62,647 nt of DNA from an uncultured SAR116 cluster alpha proteobacterium (GTDB lineage: Bacteria > Pseudomonadota > Alphaproteobacteria > Puniceispirillales > GCA-002684695), in NCBI GenBank assembly GCA_902522415.1, contig CABYVI010000005.1:1-62647 (forward strand), given 5' to 3'. Under the pieces are notes generated by a model. It was not told where the DNA came from and did no database searches. It saw only the letters and a list, made by a program, of their open reading frames with translations. Position 1 is the first letter of the stretch; each line of letters begins with the position of its first letter. Made by a program: the position numbers and the translations under genes. Of the stretch, positions 18,236 through 28,514 are shown piece after piece.

Positions 18236-19051
18236 ATGAAGATAAATGAATTAAAGATTGGAAACGAACTCCCTTTTGTTTTAATTGCAGGGCCATGTGC
18301 AATTGAAAGTCTTGATGATACATTGTTTCATGCTGAATATATTAAAAAACTTTGTTTAGATCTTAATATACCTCTAATTTTTAAGTCTTCATTTGATAAA
18401 GCTAACCGAACATCTATTAGTTCTAATAGAGGAATTGGTATTGACGAAGGTTTAGAAATTTTAATGAAAGTAAAGCAAGAGTTCAATTTGACAACTATAA
18501 CTGATGTTCATGATGTTTCACAATGTAGTAAAGCATCAACTGTAGTTGATATTCTTCAAATACCAGCATTTTTATGTAGGCAAACTGATTTATTGGTTGC
18601 AGCAGCCAGTACAGGTTGTGCTGTGAATGTGAAAAAAGGTCAATTCCTAGCTCCTTGGGATATGCATCAGGTTGTTAATAAAATTAAAAGCTCAGGAAAT
18701 GATAAAATTATTGTTACTGAAAGAGGGGTGTCATTTGGCTATAATACATTAGTTTCAGATATGCGTGCTTTACCTGAACTAAAAGATACTAACTGTCCAG
18801 TTATATTTGACGCAACTCATAGTGTCCAACAACCTGGTGGTAAAGGTCAAAGTTCAGGAGGTGAAAGAAAATATGTGCCTATTCTTGCAAGAGCTGCAAT
18901 AGCAGTAGGAATAGCAGGTTTATTTATAGAAACACATAAGGATCCTAACAGTGCTCCTTCTGATGGTCCAAATATGATACCTTTAGACGAATTAGGTAAC
19001 CTCCTTAAAATTTTAAAACAATTTGATGAAATATCTAAGATAAACAATTAA
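18236..19051 (+). CDS. kdsA: 3-deoxy-8-phosphooctulonate (KDO-8-P) synthase
   Basis: Condenses phosphoenolpyruvate and arabinose-5-phosphate to KDO-8-phosphate, committing to the inner core of lipopolysaccharide. The 271-residue protein shows [38 protein letters not shown] and [12 protein letters not shown]. The Cys/Asn that separates metal-dependent from metal-independent forms appears to be Asn in VNVKKGQF and Cys is absent there; I read this as the metal-independent type with moderate certainty. Its start lies 20 bases after pyrG and it precedes eno by 12 bases. It shows that the organism makes LPS. Confidence 0.96.
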   Translation: MKINELKIGNELPFVLIAGPCAIESLDDTLFHAEYIKKLCLDLNIPLIFKSSFDKANRTSISSNRGIGIDEGLEILMKVKQEFNLTTITDVHDVSQCSKASTVVDILQIPAFLCRQTDLLVAAASTGCAVNVKKGQFLAPWDMHQVVNKIKSSGNDKIIVTERGVSFGYNTLVSDMRALPELKDTNCPVIFDATHSVQQPGGKGQSSGGERKYVPILARAAIAVGIAGLFIETHKDPNSAPSDGPNMIPLDELGNLLKILKQFDEISKINN

Positions 19052-19062
19052 TTTTTATTTAA

Positions 19063-20337
19063 ATGAATGAAATTAAAAAAATTTTTGGTAGACAAATTTT
19101 AGACTCAAGAGGCAACCCTACTGTTGAGGTAGAGATTATTCTCAATAATGGTATTAAATCCCGCGCTTCAGTCCCGTCTGGGGCTTCTACAGGAGAGCAT
19201 GAGGCAATTGAAAAAAGGGATAATGATAATTCTAAATATTTAGGTAAGGGGGTCTCGAAAGTAATTAACAATATAAATTTTGAGATTAACAATAATCTTC
19301 AAGGCTTATTACCTTTTGATCAGGAAAAGATTGATCAAAAATTGATTGAATTAGATGGCACTAAAAATAAAAGTCGATTAGGAGCTAATGCATTATTGGG
19401 AGTTAGTTTGGCTATCGCAAGAGTTTCGGCAAAATCTAAAAATGAAAGCCTATATAAATATTTAAGTCATAATAAAGACTTTGTTTTACCAACTCCTCTA
19501 ATGAATTTTATCAATGGTGGAGCTCATGCAAATAATTCACTAGATTTTCAAGAAATAATGATAATGCCTGTGGGAGCAAAATCTTTTTCTGAAGCTCTTA
19601 GATGGGGTGCTGAGATCTTCCATCATTTAAAAAAAATCTTATCAGATAACTTATATTCTACATCTGTTGGTGATGAGGGCGGTTTTTCACCCCAAATTAA
19701 GAGTGTTGATGAAGCACTTGAATTGCTATCTAAAGCAGTTGAAAATTCAGGGAGAAATTTAGAAAATGAAATTAAATTTGCTATTGATGCAGCTTCTTCT
19801 GAGTTTTTTAGCGATAATTATTATCAAATGCATAATGGTGAAAAAAAGCTTGATACAAGTGATATGATAAATATGTGGGAGAATTTAGTTCAAAAATACC
19901 CAATAATTTCACTTGAAGACCCATTGGATGAAAATGACTATGATGGTTATAAAGAACTCACTAATTTAATAGGAAGAAATGTACAAATAGTTGGTGATGA
20001 CTTGTTTGCAACAAATATAAATAGGCTGACTAAGGGAATAAAAAAAAATGCAGCAAATTCAATTTTAATTAAACTAAATCAAATTGGAACACTCACTGAA
20101 ACAATAAAAACTATTAAATTAGCCAAACAAAATAAATTTGGAACTATTATTTCTCATCGCTCTGGTGAAACAGAAGATACATTTATTGCTGATCTTTCAG
20201 TAGGATTGAATGCTGGTCAAATTAAGACAGGTTCATTATCACGATCTGAGAGACTTTGTAAATATAATCAGCTTTTAAGAATCGAGGAAGAGCTTGGAGT
20301 TAAAGCTAAGTTTAATGGCAATAAAATTTTATTTTAA
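19063..20337 (+). CDS. eno: Enolase
   Basis: Glycolytic enzyme of 424 residues converting 2-phosphoglycerate to phosphoenolpyruvate. Seen: the N-terminal ILDSRGNPTVEVE, SGASTGEHEA loop, GGAHANNSLDFQEIMIMP with the catalytic Glu, the magnesium ligands in FAIDAASSEF, SLEDPLDE and VGDDLFATN, the catalytic Lys in ILIKLNQIGT and the ISHRSGETED motif. Close spacing to kdsA points to cotranscription. In proteobacteria enolase also joins the RNA degradosome, which cannot be judged here. Confidence 0.97.
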   Translation: MNEIKKIFGRQILDSRGNPTVEVEIILNNGIKSRASVPSGASTGEHEAIEKRDNDNSKYLGKGVSKVINNINFEINNNLQGLLPFDQEKIDQKLIELDGTKNKSRLGANALLGVSLAIARVSAKSKNESLYKYLSHNKDFVLPTPLMNFINGGAHANNSLDFQEIMIMPVGAKSFSEALRWGAEIFHHLKKILSDNLYSTSVGDEGGFSPQIKSVDEALELLSKAVENSGRNLENEIKFAIDAASSEFFSDNYYQMHNGEKKLDTSDMINMWENLVQKYPIISLEDPLDENDYDGYKELTNLIGRNVQIVGDDLFATNINRLTKGIKKNAANSILIKLNQIGTLTETIKTIKLAKQNKFGTIISHRSGETEDTFIADLSVGLNAGQIKTGSLSRSERLCKYNQLLRIEEELGVKAKFNGNKILF

Positions 20338-20379
20338 TTTTTTATTGACCGATTCGCTATATTTTGATTCAATTGATAA

Positions 20380-20691
20380 ATGAGTATATTTCAAAGCAAT
20401 GTTAATAGTAATTTTAAATTAATCTATTTTATTATTCCTTTAATTGTATCAGGTTTATTGATAATTAGTGCTTCAAGAGACAATGGTGGTATACCTGTTT
20501 TAAATAGTTTAAACAAAAAAATTTACGAAGCTGAAAAAAGCATAGTTTTTTTAGATCAAGAATTATCTGTCATTCAAAATAAAGTTAATCTTATTAAGGG
20601 GCCTGAAATAGATGCTGATTTATTGGAAGAATTAGCTTATGAGTATCTTGGTTATTCTCATAAAAAAGATTTATTTGTACCCATAAATTAA
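20380..20691 (+). CDS. ftsB: FtsB/DivIC-like septum formation initiator
   Basis: Bitopic divisome protein of 103 residues: a short cytosolic N-terminus, one membrane helix (about 14-31), then a periplasmic coiled coil (about 43-75, with heptad-like spacing of Leu/Ile/Val) and a C-terminal DADLLEELAYEYLGY motif like the D-LDE-AR-LG pattern of alphaproteobacterial homologues. It bridges FtsL and FtsQ in septum assembly. Position between eno and pdhA is the standard alphaproteobacterial one, which supports the call more than the weakly conserved sequence does. Confidence 0.82.
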   Translation: MSIFQSNVNSNFKLIYFIIPLIVSGLLIISASRDNGGIPVLNSLNKKIYEAEKSIVFLDQELSVIQNKVNLIKGPEIDADLLEELAYEYLGYSHKKDLFVPIN

Positions 20692-20730
20692 ATTATTAAC
20701 AAAATATAGTTAAAAATTAAATTATAAAAC

Positions 20731-20760
20731 AATTACAATAAGTTAATACATATTGTAATT
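20731..20760. repeat. Inverted repeat upstream of pdhA (possible operator or weak terminator)
   Basis: AATTACAAT and ATTGTAATT form a perfect 9-bp inverted repeat around a 12-base AT-rich centre, 41 bases before the pdhA start codon. All but two pairs are A-T, so as an RNA stem it is weak; a dimeric regulator site controlling the PDH operon is the alternative. Neither is proven. Confidence 0.4.
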
Positions 20761-20801
20761 TTTGAAAAATATATTATTTTAAAAGTAATCTTTTTAAAAA
20801 A

Positions 20802-21848
20802 TTGTTGAATAAATTGGTAAATAGTACAAAAAAAAATCTTAAAGTGAAAAGAAAAAAAACTGGTAGATCAGTTAAAGGATCTTACACAAATCTACCTGGT
20901 AAAGAAGAATTAATTGAATTATACAAGCAAATGCTTCTTATACGACGCTTTGAGGAAAAAGCCGGCCAGCTTTATGGGATGGGATCAATTGGTGGATTTT
21001 GCCATTTATATATTGGTCAAGAGGCTGTTGTTGTTGGAATGCAATCTGTATCCATAGATGGTGATAGTGTAATAACATCTTATCGAGATCATGGACATAT
21101 GCTTGCATGTGGTATGGACCCTAAGGGCGTTATGGCTGAACTAACTGGAAGGGAAAGTGGATACTCTAAGGGTAAAGGTGGATCTATGCACATGTTCAGT
21201 AAAGAAAAAAATTTTTTTGGTGGTCATGGCATTGTTGGCGCTCAAGTTCCAATTGGTGTAGGCTTAGCCTTTTCGCACAATTATAAACAGGATGGATTTG
21301 TTTGTATGACATATCTTGGTGATGGAGCTGTTAATCAGGGTCAAGTTTATGAAAGTTTTAATATGTCTGCTCTTTGGAAACTGCCAGTTGTATTTGTTAT
21401 TGAAAATAATAAGTATGGTATGGGTACGTCAGTTACAAGAGCTTCAGCTGGGAAGTCTTTAGCTGAAAGAGGTAAGGCATATGGTATTCCTGGATTAGAA
21501 GTTGATGGAATGAATATTTTTTCTGTCAGAGATGCAGGGAAAAAAGCTTTGGATTATGCAAGGAAAGGAAAGGGGCCCTTTATCTTAGAAATGAAAACAT
21601 ATAGATACAGAGGGCATTCTATGTCTGATCCAGCTAAATATAGAACTCGCTCGGAGGTTGATGCAGTTAGACAACAAAAAGATTGTATAGAAAATTTAAA
21701 AGAAATTCTCCAAGAGCAAAAAATTACAGATGATCACCTTAAAAAAATTGATAGTGAAATAAAATCTAACGTCTCTGTAGCTTCAGACTTTGCTCTAGAT
21801 AGTAGTTTGCCTGATAAAAAAGAATTACTTACGGACATTTATATTTAG
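20802..21848 (+). CDS. pdhA: Pyruvate dehydrogenase E1 component, alpha subunit
   Basis: Thiamine-diphosphate subunit of 348 residues in the PDH complex (pyruvate to acetyl-CoA). Seen: MLLIRRFEEKAGQLYGMG, GFCHLYIGQEAVVVGM, SYRDHGHML, and the ThDP/Mg motif GDGAVNQGQVYE ending in IENN; the phosphorylation-loop-like YRYRGHSMSDP is present. The basic N-terminal extension KKTGRSVKGS before the conserved core resembles relatives. No ATG is available upstream of the core, so a TTG at 20802 (or 20817) must serve as start. It heads pdhA-pdhB-pdhC-lpdA. Confidence 0.93.
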   Translation: MLNKLVNSTKKNLKVKRKKTGRSVKGSYTNLPGKEELIELYKQMLLIRRFEEKAGQLYGMGSIGGFCHLYIGQEAVVVGMQSVSIDGDSVITSYRDHGHMLACGMDPKGVMAELTGRESGYSKGKGGSMHMFSKEKNFFGGHGIVGAQVPIGVGLAFSHNYKQDGFVCMTYLGDGAVNQGQVYESFNMSALWKLPVVFVIENNKYGMGTSVTRASAGKSLAERGKAYGIPGLEVDGMNIFSVRDAGKKALDYARKGKGPFILEMKTYRYRGHSMSDPAKYRTRSEVDAVRQQKDCIENLKEILQEQKITDDHLKKIDSEIKSNVSVASDFALDSSLPDKKELLTDIYI

Positions 21849-21860
21849 TTAGGAAAAACT

Positions 21861-23159
21861 ATGTCAACTATAAAAATGCCAGCTTTATCTCCAACAATGA
21901 CGGTTGGAACCATTTCAAAATGGCTTGTTAGTGAAGGCGATGAAGTAGTGAGTGGTGATATTTTAGCTGAAATTGAGACTGATAAAGCAACTATGGAACT
22001 TGAGGCAATTGATGATGGAGAGGTTAGTGAGATTTTAGTTCAAGCGGGTGTACAAAATATTTCAGTTGGAACTCCAATTATAGTTATTGGGAATGAAAAT
22101 AACTCTGAAAAAATTTCTAATGTTGTTAAACAAGTTCAGTCCGGAAACGAAAAAATAGAAACAGTTAATTCAGATAAAATCACAATTTCTGTGAGAGAGG
22201 CATTGAGAGATGCAATGGCAGAAGAAATGAGATTAGATGAAGATATATTTATTATGGGAGAGGAGGTTGCTGAATATCAAGGTGCGTACAAAGTTACACA
22301 AGGTCTTCTTGAAGAATTTGGTGAAAAAAGAGTAATTGATACTCCAATTACGGAGCAAGGTTTTGCTGGATTAGGTGTAGGAGCTGCCTTTGGAGGGCTT
22401 AAACCAATAATAGAGTTCATGACATTTAATTTTTCAATGCAGGCTATTGATCAGATTATTAATTCAGCTGCCAAAACATTATATATGTCGGGTGGTCAAA
22501 TGGGGTGCCCCATTGTTTTTAGAGGACCAAATGGAGCTGCCTCCAGAGTTGCTGCTCAACACTCACAATGTTTTGCAAGTTGGTATGCCCATTGTCCTGG
22601 GCTAAAAGTAGTGTCACCCTGGTCTGCATCAGATGCAAAAGGACTTTTAAAAGCATCTATTAGAGACCCAAATCCTGTAATATTTCTTGAAAATGAGCTT
22701 TTATATGGTGAAAAATTTGAAATTGATAATGAGAATGAAATCGTTCCTATTGGTGTTGGAAATATTGTAAGTGAGGGCAATGATGTAACTGTTGTTGCAT
22801 TCTCAATAATGGTTGGAAAAGCCCTTAATGCAACAAAAAAACTTGCAGAAAATGGCATCTCTGTAGAGGTAATTGATCTTAGAACAATCAAACCATTAGA
22901 TATCGACCTTATAATAGAAAGCGTCAAAAAAACAAATAGACTAGTAATATGTGAAGAGGGATTTCCTTTCTCAGGAATAGGTTCGGAGATAATCGCTCAA
23001 GTACAAGAATATGCATTTGACTGGCTGGATGCTCCAATTAAGAGAGTAACTGGCCAAGATGTCCCTTTACCATATGCTGAAAATCTCGAAAAACTAGCCT
23101 TGCCCCAAGAGGAAGACATAGTTAACGCTGTACTTCATATCTTAAATGAGGTGAAATAA
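21861..23159 (+). CDS. pdhB: Pyruvate dehydrogenase E1 component, beta subunit with N-terminal lipoyl domain
   Basis: A fusion of a lipoyl domain (residues 1-80, lipoylated Lys in [11 protein letters not shown]) and the E1-beta catalytic domain (about 105-432, with [44 protein letters not shown] and [16 protein letters not shown]). Total 432 residues. This arrangement is a known alphaproteobacterial trait and gives the complex extra swinging arms. It follows pdhA by 12 bases with an AGGAAAAACT ribosome region, and precedes pdhC by one base. Confidence 0.95.
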   Translation: MSTIKMPALSPTMTVGTISKWLVSEGDEVVSGDILAEIETDKATMELEAIDDGEVSEILVQAGVQNISVGTPIIVIGNENNSEKISNVVKQVQSGNEKIETVNSDKITISVREALRDAMAEEMRLDEDIFIMGEEVAEYQGAYKVTQGLLEEFGEKRVIDTPITEQGFAGLGVGAAFGGLKPIIEFMTFNFSMQAIDQIINSAAKTLYMSGGQMGCPIVFRGPNGAASRVAAQHSQCFASWYAHCPGLKVVSPWSASDAKGLLKASIRDPNPVIFLENELLYGEKFEIDNENEIVPIGVGNIVSEGNDVTVVAFSIMVGKALNATKKLAENGISVEVIDLRTIKPLDIDLIIESVKKTNRLVICEEGFPFSGIGSEIIAQVQEYAFDWLDAPIKRVTGQDVPLPYAENLEKLALPQEEDIVNAVLHILNEVK

Positions 23160-23160
23160 A

Positions 23161-24450
23161 ATGCCTGTTTTTATTAAGATGCCCTCTTTATCGCCAACTA
23201 TGACTGAAGGAAAGCTGTCTAAATGGCTTAAAAAAAAGGGTGATCATGTAGCACCAGGCGATGTTTTAGCTGAAATTGAAACAGATAAAGCAACTATGGA
23301 AATTGAAGCAGTTGATGAAGGTGTATTATTTGAAATTAAAGTTGATGAGGGAGCAGAAAATGTTTTGGTTGGTGCTACTATAGCAACAATCATGGAAGAA
23401 AATGATAGCGAAGAAGATATGATGGTTTCAGAAAGCAATAGTAATTCAGAAAGCAATAGTAATTCAGAAGGCAAAAGTAATTTAGAGGGTACTAATAATT
23501 TAGTTTCAATCGAAAATAAAAATAAAAATACAAATATAGAATATAATGAAAAAAAAATAACAAGTGATTTACCTTTAGATAAAACTACTAGTGAAGACAG
23601 AATTAGAATATCACCGTTAGCAAAAAGGTTAGCTTTAAAGAATAATATTTCTTATAGAGATATAAAGGGATCAGGACCATACGGAAGAATAATAAAAAAA
23701 GATATTGAAAATTTTGATAACTTAAAAGAAACATTTGATAAAAATTTAAATAATAATATTAATTCAGAAAAGAATAATTTCAATGATGTCCCTCATAGTC
23801 CGATGAGGAAGGTTATAGCTCAAAGATTGGTAAATTCCGTCAATGAAGCCCCTCACTTTTTTTTATCTGTAGATTGCAATATTTCAGAGATAAATAAAAT
23901 TAGAAATCAAATTAACAGTGGCAATTTAAAAATATCAGTGAATGATTTCATAGTAAAAGCTTCTGCTAAAGCACTAGAAAATGTTCCTAAAGCAAATTGT
24001 AGTTGGAATGAAAATTTTATTAGGTATTACAACAATTTTGATATATCAGTTGCTGTTGCCATTGATGATGGCTTGATTACTCCAATTGTAAGGAATGTAG
24101 AAAGTAAAGGTTTAGGGGAAATATCAATAGAAATAAAAGATTTGGCAGATAAAGCTAAAAAAGGAAATTTAATACCTGAAGAATATCAAGGTGGAAATTT
24201 TACTGTATCAAATTTAGGAATGTATGGAATAAAGAATTTTACAGCTATAATAAATCCTCCCCAAAGTATGATATTAGCTATAGGTAAAGCTGAAAAAAAA
24301 CCTGTAATAATTAATGACGAAATTCAAATATCAGAAATAATGAATGTAACACTTTCATGTGATCATAGAGTAGTCGACGGAGCTTTAGGTTCTCTGTGGC
24401 TTAATAAATTTAAGAGTTATATAGAAAATCCTTCTTTAATGTTAATTTAG
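23161..24450 (+). CDS. pdhC: Pyruvate dehydrogenase E2, dihydrolipoamide acetyltransferase
   Basis: Core of the PDH complex, 429 residues: one lipoyl domain (about 1-80, Lys in [11 protein letters not shown]), a flexible linker made of short Ser/Asn/Glu repeats (about 90-113), an E3/E1-binding domain ([20 protein letters not shown], about 143-175) and the acetyltransferase domain with HMGV-like catalytic [12 protein letters not shown] near the C-terminus. The linker is unusual in lacking the common Ala/Pro composition; instead it consists of a tandem repeat (see repeat feature). One base separates it from pdhB. Confidence 0.95.
   Translation: MPVFIKMPSLSPTMTEGKLSKWLKKKGDHVAPGDVLAEIETDKATMEIEAVDEGVLFEIKVDEGAENVLVGATIATIMEENDSEEDMMVSESNSNSESNSNSEGKSNLEGTNNLVSIENKNKNTNIEYNEKKITSDLPLDKTTSEDRIRISPLAKRLALKNNISYRDIKGSGPYGRIIKKDIENFDNLKETFDKNLNNNINSEKNNFNDVPHSPMRKVIAQRLVNSVNEAPHFFLSVDCNISEINKIRNQINSGNLKISVNDFIVKASAKALENVPKANCSWNENFIRYYNNFDISVAVAIDDGLITPIVRNVESKGLGEISIEIKDLADKAKKGNLIPEEYQGGNFTVSNLGMYGIKNFTAIINPPQSMILAIGKAEKKPVIINDEIQISEIMNVTLSCDHRVVDGALGSLWLNKFKSYIENPSLMLI
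23428..23499 (+). repeat. In-frame 18-bp tandem repeat in the PdhC linker
   Basis: Four 18-base units encode [18 protein letters not shown] and LEGTNN. The first two are identical (TCAGAAAGCAATAGTAAT), the last two are diverged. The unit length keeps the frame, so copy number can change the length of the swinging-arm linker without breaking the enzyme. Confidence 0.85.
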
Positions 24451-24458
24451 TTAAGAAT

Positions 24459-25865
24459 ATGAGAAAATTTGATTTAGTTGTCTTGGGGGGTGGTCCTGGT
24501 GGGTATGTAGCTGCAATTAGAGCTAAACAGTTGGGATTAAATGTACTTCTATTAGAGAGTAATGAACTTGGTGGTGTATGTTTGAACTGGGGATGTATAC
24601 CCACAAAGGCTTTGTTAAAAGTTAGCGAATTCAAGAATAACATTAATAAATTTAAAGATTTTGGAATAGAAGTTAACGGTGAAATTTCCTTCAATATAAA
24701 AAATGTTATTCAAAGATCAAGAAATGTTTCCAAACAACTGTCAAATGGGGTTAAGCATCTTCTTAAAAAAAATAATGTCGAAGTTATTAAAGGTTTTGGG
24801 TCTATTTACGATATAAAAGAAGAAGTAATTCTTAATGTATTACAAGATGAAGGAAGTAATATTAAGATAGGTTCTAAATATCTTATAATTGCTACAGGTG
24901 CAAAACCTAGATTAATTCCTGGAGTTGACACTACAAACGATAACATCTGGACTGCTAAAGATGCTATGGTCCCAAAATCAATTCCTAAATCAATTACAAT
25001 TATAGGTTCTGGTGCTATAGGGATAGAATTTGCTAGTTTTTATAATGATATGGGCAGTAATGTTACTGTTGTTGAGATGGAAAATTCAATTTTACCTAAT
25101 GAGGATAAAGAAGTATCAGAAACTGCTAAAAATATTTTTTCTAAAAGAGGAATAAATTTTTTAAATAATTCTTCATTAATTTCAGTTGATACATCCAAAA
25201 ATAATATTATTTCAAAGATTAAGTCTAATAATAAAGTCATTAATCTTGATTCTGAAAAATTATTATTAGCAATTGGAATAACAGGTAATATACAAAATTT
25301 AGGGTTAGAAAAATCTAATATCAAAATTGAAAATGGTCATATAATTACAGATGATAAAATGAGAACTAATATCAAAAATATTTACGCAATTGGTGATGTA
25401 ACACAGCCTCCATGGTTAGCTCATAAGGCATCGCATGAGGCAATTATTGCTTCAGAAGTTATTGCAGGTTTAAAGAATGTTCACATTTTAGATAAAAGTT
25501 CTATACCTTCGTGTACTTACTCATACCCACAAATTGCTTCTATAGGTCTCAATGAAAAGCAAGCAAAAGATAATGGATTAAAAATAAAAGTCGGTACTTT
25601 CCCTTTTTTAGGAAATGGAAAATCTATTACAATGGGTGTTAGTGATGGATTTATTAAAACAATTTTTAATGATGAAACAGGAGAACTCATTGGAGCTCAC
25701 ATGATTGGTTCAGAAGTAACTGAATTAATTAATAGTTTTAGTATTGCTAAACAACTTGAAACAACAGAAAAAGATATTGTTAATACTGTTTTTGCACATC
25801 CAACACTATCGGAGGCATTGCATGAGTCAGTACTTGCTGCTTACAATAGAGCAATCCACTTTTAA
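24459..25865 (+). CDS. lpdA: Dihydrolipoamide dehydrogenase (E3)
   Basis: FAD-dependent disulfide oxidoreductase of 468 residues regenerating lipoamide. The FAD loop VLGGGPGGYVAAIRAKQLG (residues 7-25), redox pair GGVCLNWGCIPTKALL, NAD loop IIGSGAIGIEFASFY, second FAD motif IYAIGDV and C-terminal His-Glu dyad AHPTLSEALHE are all present. It lies eight bases after pdhC; being in the PDH operon it is the E3 of that complex, though it may also serve oxoglutarate dehydrogenase or glycine cleavage. Confidence 0.96.
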   Translation: MRKFDLVVLGGGPGGYVAAIRAKQLGLNVLLLESNELGGVCLNWGCIPTKALLKVSEFKNNINKFKDFGIEVNGEISFNIKNVIQRSRNVSKQLSNGVKHLLKKNNVEVIKGFGSIYDIKEEVILNVLQDEGSNIKIGSKYLIIATGAKPRLIPGVDTTNDNIWTAKDAMVPKSIPKSITIIGSGAIGIEFASFYNDMGSNVTVVEMENSILPNEDKEVSETAKNIFSKRGINFLNNSSLISVDTSKNNIISKIKSNNKVINLDSEKLLLAIGITGNIQNLGLEKSNIKIENGHIITDDKMRTNIKNIYAIGDVTQPPWLAHKASHEAIIASEVIAGLKNVHILDKSSIPSCTYSYPQIASIGLNEKQAKDNGLKIKVGTFPFLGNGKSITMGVSDGFIKTIFNDETGELIGAHMIGSEVTELINSFSIAKQLETTEKDIVNTVFAHPTLSEALHESVLAAYNRAIHF

Positions 25866-25877
25866 ATATTTAAATAA

Positions 25878-26819
25878 ATGATGAAAACAATTAGACACCC
25901 AGAGAAACAAAAAAATAATTCATCTATTTCTGTTAAGAAACCTGATTGGCTGAAAGTTAGAGCACCCACTTCAGATAATTGGAGGAAAGTAAAAGATTTG
26001 ATGAAGTCAAAAAAACTTGTAACTGTTTGTGAAGAAGCTGCATGCCCTAATATTGGAGAATGCTGGTCTAAAAAACACGCTACAATGATGATTTTAGGTG
26101 AAATTTGTACTAGGGCATGTGCATTTTGTAATATTACAACAGGTGCACCTAATGCTATAGACGTATTTGAGCCAATTAGAGTTGCTGAAGCAGTAAATGA
26201 TATGGAACTAGAGCATGTTGTTATAACATCTGTTGATAGGGATGATTTAAAAGATGGTGGTGCTACTCAATTTGCAAACACAATATATGAAATTCGAAAG
26301 AAGTCACCCAATACATCTATAGAAATTTTGACACCTGACTTTAGAAATAAATCCAATTCTTTAGAAATTATAATGGCATCTGAGCCTGATGTTTTTAATC
26401 ATAATCTTGAAACTGTTCCTAGCTTGTATAATGAGGTAAGACCAGGTGCAAGATACTTTACTTCGCTAAAGCTATTGCATGATGCCAAAAGTATTATGCC
26501 TAATGTTTTTACTAAATCAGGAATTATGGTTGGATTTGGAGAAACTAAGAAAGAAGTCTTACAACTTATGGATGATTTAAGGGCAGCTAATGTAGACTTC
26601 CTGACTATCGGGCAATATCTCCAACCTACGCCCAAACACTTTCCTGTTTATGAATTTATTACACCTGATTTATTTGAATATTATAAAAAACATGCATATG
26701 GAAAAGGATTTTTGATGGTTTCGTCATCTCCTCTGACCAGATCATCTTATCATGCAAGTGATGATTTTGAAAAATTAAAATATGAAAGAAATAGATTGGC
26801 TTTAGTTAAATCTATTTAA
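25878..26819 (+). CDS. lipA: Lipoyl synthase
   Basis: Radical SAM enzyme of 313 residues that inserts two sulfurs into octanoyl groups on lipoyl domains. Both Fe-S cluster motifs are seen: the auxiliary [12 protein letters not shown] and the radical-[13 protein letters not shown] (CxxxCxxC), plus the C-terminal [11 protein letters not shown] with the Arg-Ser-Ser serine ligand. It lies 12 bases after lpdA, directly next to the lipoyl-domain genes it serves. A second ATG immediately follows the first, so the start is uncertain by one codon. Confidence 0.97.
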   Translation: MMKTIRHPEKQKNNSSISVKKPDWLKVRAPTSDNWRKVKDLMKSKKLVTVCEEAACPNIGECWSKKHATMMILGEICTRACAFCNITTGAPNAIDVFEPIRVAEAVNDMELEHVVITSVDRDDLKDGGATQFANTIYEIRKKSPNTSIEILTPDFRNKSNSLEIIMASEPDVFNHNLETVPSLYNEVRPGARYFTSLKLLHDAKSIMPNVFTKSGIMVGFGETKKEVLQLMDDLRAANVDFLTIGQYLQPTPKHFPVYEFITPDLFEYYKKHAYGKGFLMVSSSPLTRSSYHASDDFEKLKYERNRLALVKSI

Positions 26820-26825
26820 GTTTCA

Positions 26826-27260
26826 ATGACAAAGCATTTTGAAAAAAGAATAGTTCCTTATAATCCTAAAAACATGTTTGATTTAGTTCTGGATATTGAA
26901 AAATACCCAGAGTTTCTTCCATGGTGTTTAGCTTCTAGGGTTGTTGTAAACAATAAAGACTTTATATTAGCTGATTTGATGATTGGCTTCCAAGTTTTTA
27001 GAGAAAAGTTTAGAAGTAACGTTAAATATGATCCAAAAAATATGGTAATTGAGGTTTCATATGAAGATGGACCCTTTAAATTTTTAACAAATAAATGGGA
27101 ATTTAAAAATTATAATGATAAGTGTAGTGTATACTTTTACCTAGATTTTGAATTTAAAAATAAATTCTTTCAATCTATTATGGAAAAACTATTTTCTGAG
27201 GCTGTAAAAAAAATGGTTGCTGCATTTGAGCAAAGAGCTGACAAGTTATATGGTAATTAG
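26826..27260 (+). CDS. RatA/Coq10-type START-like ubiquinone-binding protein
   Basis: Small START/SRPBCC-fold protein of 144 residues similar to bacterial RatA and mitochondrial Coq10, with the N-terminal MFDLVLDIEKYPEFLPWC pattern and a C-terminal helix VKKMVAAFEQRADKLYG. Coq10 binds ubiquinone and assists respiration; the RatA toxin role (ribosome association) reported in E. coli is less certain and should not be transferred. Position after lipA is standard in alphaproteobacteria. It is convergent with ispDF, one base apart. Confidence 0.85.
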   Translation: MTKHFEKRIVPYNPKNMFDLVLDIEKYPEFLPWCLASRVVVNNKDFILADLMIGFQVFREKFRSNVKYDPKNMVIEVSYEDGPFKFLTNKWEFKNYNDKCSVYFYLDFEFKNKFFQSIMEKLFSEAVKKMVAAFEQRADKLYGN

Positions 27261-27261
27261 T

Positions 27262-28413
27262 CTATAATTTTACCATCACGGAAGTCATTGCTGCAATCCC
27301 CTCTTTCCTACCTAAAAAACCTAACTTTTCTGTAGTTGTTGCTTTTACTGAAATTCTATCAGGGCCAATATTTGTCAATTTGCACAAATTATCTATTAAT
27401 ATTTCACTATATTTATTAATTTTTGGTTCTTCACATATTATTGTCGTATCAATATTTATTAGTTCACCGCCTGCTTCTTTAAGCAAGTCCATAGCTTTTT
27501 TAAGAAATGTTGAACTTCTTTGATCCTTCCATTTTTTTTCATTAGGTGGAAAATGTAACCCTATATCGCCTTTTGAAATAGCACCAAGAATAGCATCAGT
27601 TATAGAATGTAATAAAACATCAGCATCAGAGTGACCTTCTAAACCATGTTTATATTCAATTTCTATTCCTCCTAAAAATAATTTAGATTTAGTTTTTGTA
27701 AATGCATGAACATCAAAACCTGATCCAGTTCTATACTCCTTACTATCATTAAAATTTTGCATAAATACCTGATAATCCCACTTTGTTGTAATTTTTAAAA
27801 GTTTTTCTTTTCCTAGAATTGTTTTTATTTCTTTATTTTGATTAACAATAATTTCTGATTCATCAGTAGCATCAGGAAAATCTATAAAATCATTCAATGT
27901 TAGAGCATTTGGTGTAAAAATTTGGGGAGTTTGTATTTTAGAAAGATTTTTTCTTTTAATTGATTTACAAGTATTTTTATCTATCTTTATTATACTATCA
28001 TGTATAGGTAATATTGGTATTACACAAGATACTTTATGATTATTTAAATTTTTAATTAATGAATTTATTATTCCATGATCAATACCAGGTCTCGCTGCAT
28101 CATGTATAAGTAGCAAATTATTTTTATTAGATATATTCTTTATACCATTTATAACTGAATCTTGCCTTTTTTGGCCTCCTATAACAATTTTTATTGTATC
28201 TTTATATACGTCATCTAATTTTTTAAATTTTCTAAAATTTTTATCAACAACAACAATTAATTCATGACAAAATTTATGGCTAGAAATCTGATTTATACAA
28301 ATATCTAGCATTGTTTTATTGCCAAAACTTAAATATTGTTTTGGGATTTTATTCCCAAATCGATATCCTTTCCCAGCAGCTAATAAAATTGCATTAAATT
28401 TTTTTGTTATCAT
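27262..28413 (-). CDS. ispDF: Bifunctional IspD/IspF of the MEP isoprenoid pathway
   Basis: Fusion protein of 383 residues. The N-terminal half is the cytidylyltransferase (IspD): AILLAAGKGYRFG at 8-20, VIGGQKRQDSVING and LIHDAARPG. The C-terminal half (from about 225) is the cyclodiphosphate synthase (IspF): GSGFDVHAF, LGGIEIEYKHGLEGHSDADV, LHSITDAILGA and DIGLHFPP. It makes 2C-methyl-D-erythritol 2,4-cyclodiphosphate. The fusion and its place beside ntrB are alphaproteobacterial traits; the dusB gene often found between them is absent here. Divergent from ntrB over 101 AT-rich bases. Confidence 0.96.
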   Translation of the reverse strand: MITKKFNAILLAAGKGYRFGNKIPKQYLSFGNKTMLDICINQISSHKFCHELIVVVDKNFRKFKKLDDVYKDTIKIVIGGQKRQDSVINGIKNISNKNNLLLIHDAARPGIDHGIINSLIKNLNNHKVSCVIPILPIHDSIIKIDKNTCKSIKRKNLSKIQTPQIFTPNALTLNDFIDFPDATDESEIIVNQNKEIKTILGKEKLLKITTKWDYQVFMQNFNDSKEYRTGSGFDVHAFTKTKSKLFLGGIEIEYKHGLEGHSDADVLLHSITDAILGAISKGDIGLHFPPNEKKWKDQRSSTFLKKAMDLLKEAGGELINIDTTIICEEPKINKYSEILIDNLCKLTNIGPDRISVKATTTEKLGFLGRKEGIAAMTSVMVKL

Positions 28414-28514
28414 GATATTATTTTAATTTATTTTTAATATAACCAAAACTATTATAAATTTGATTAATAATTACTTTAAAGAATAATTTTAAAAAAATAA
28501 AATAGTATAAATTT

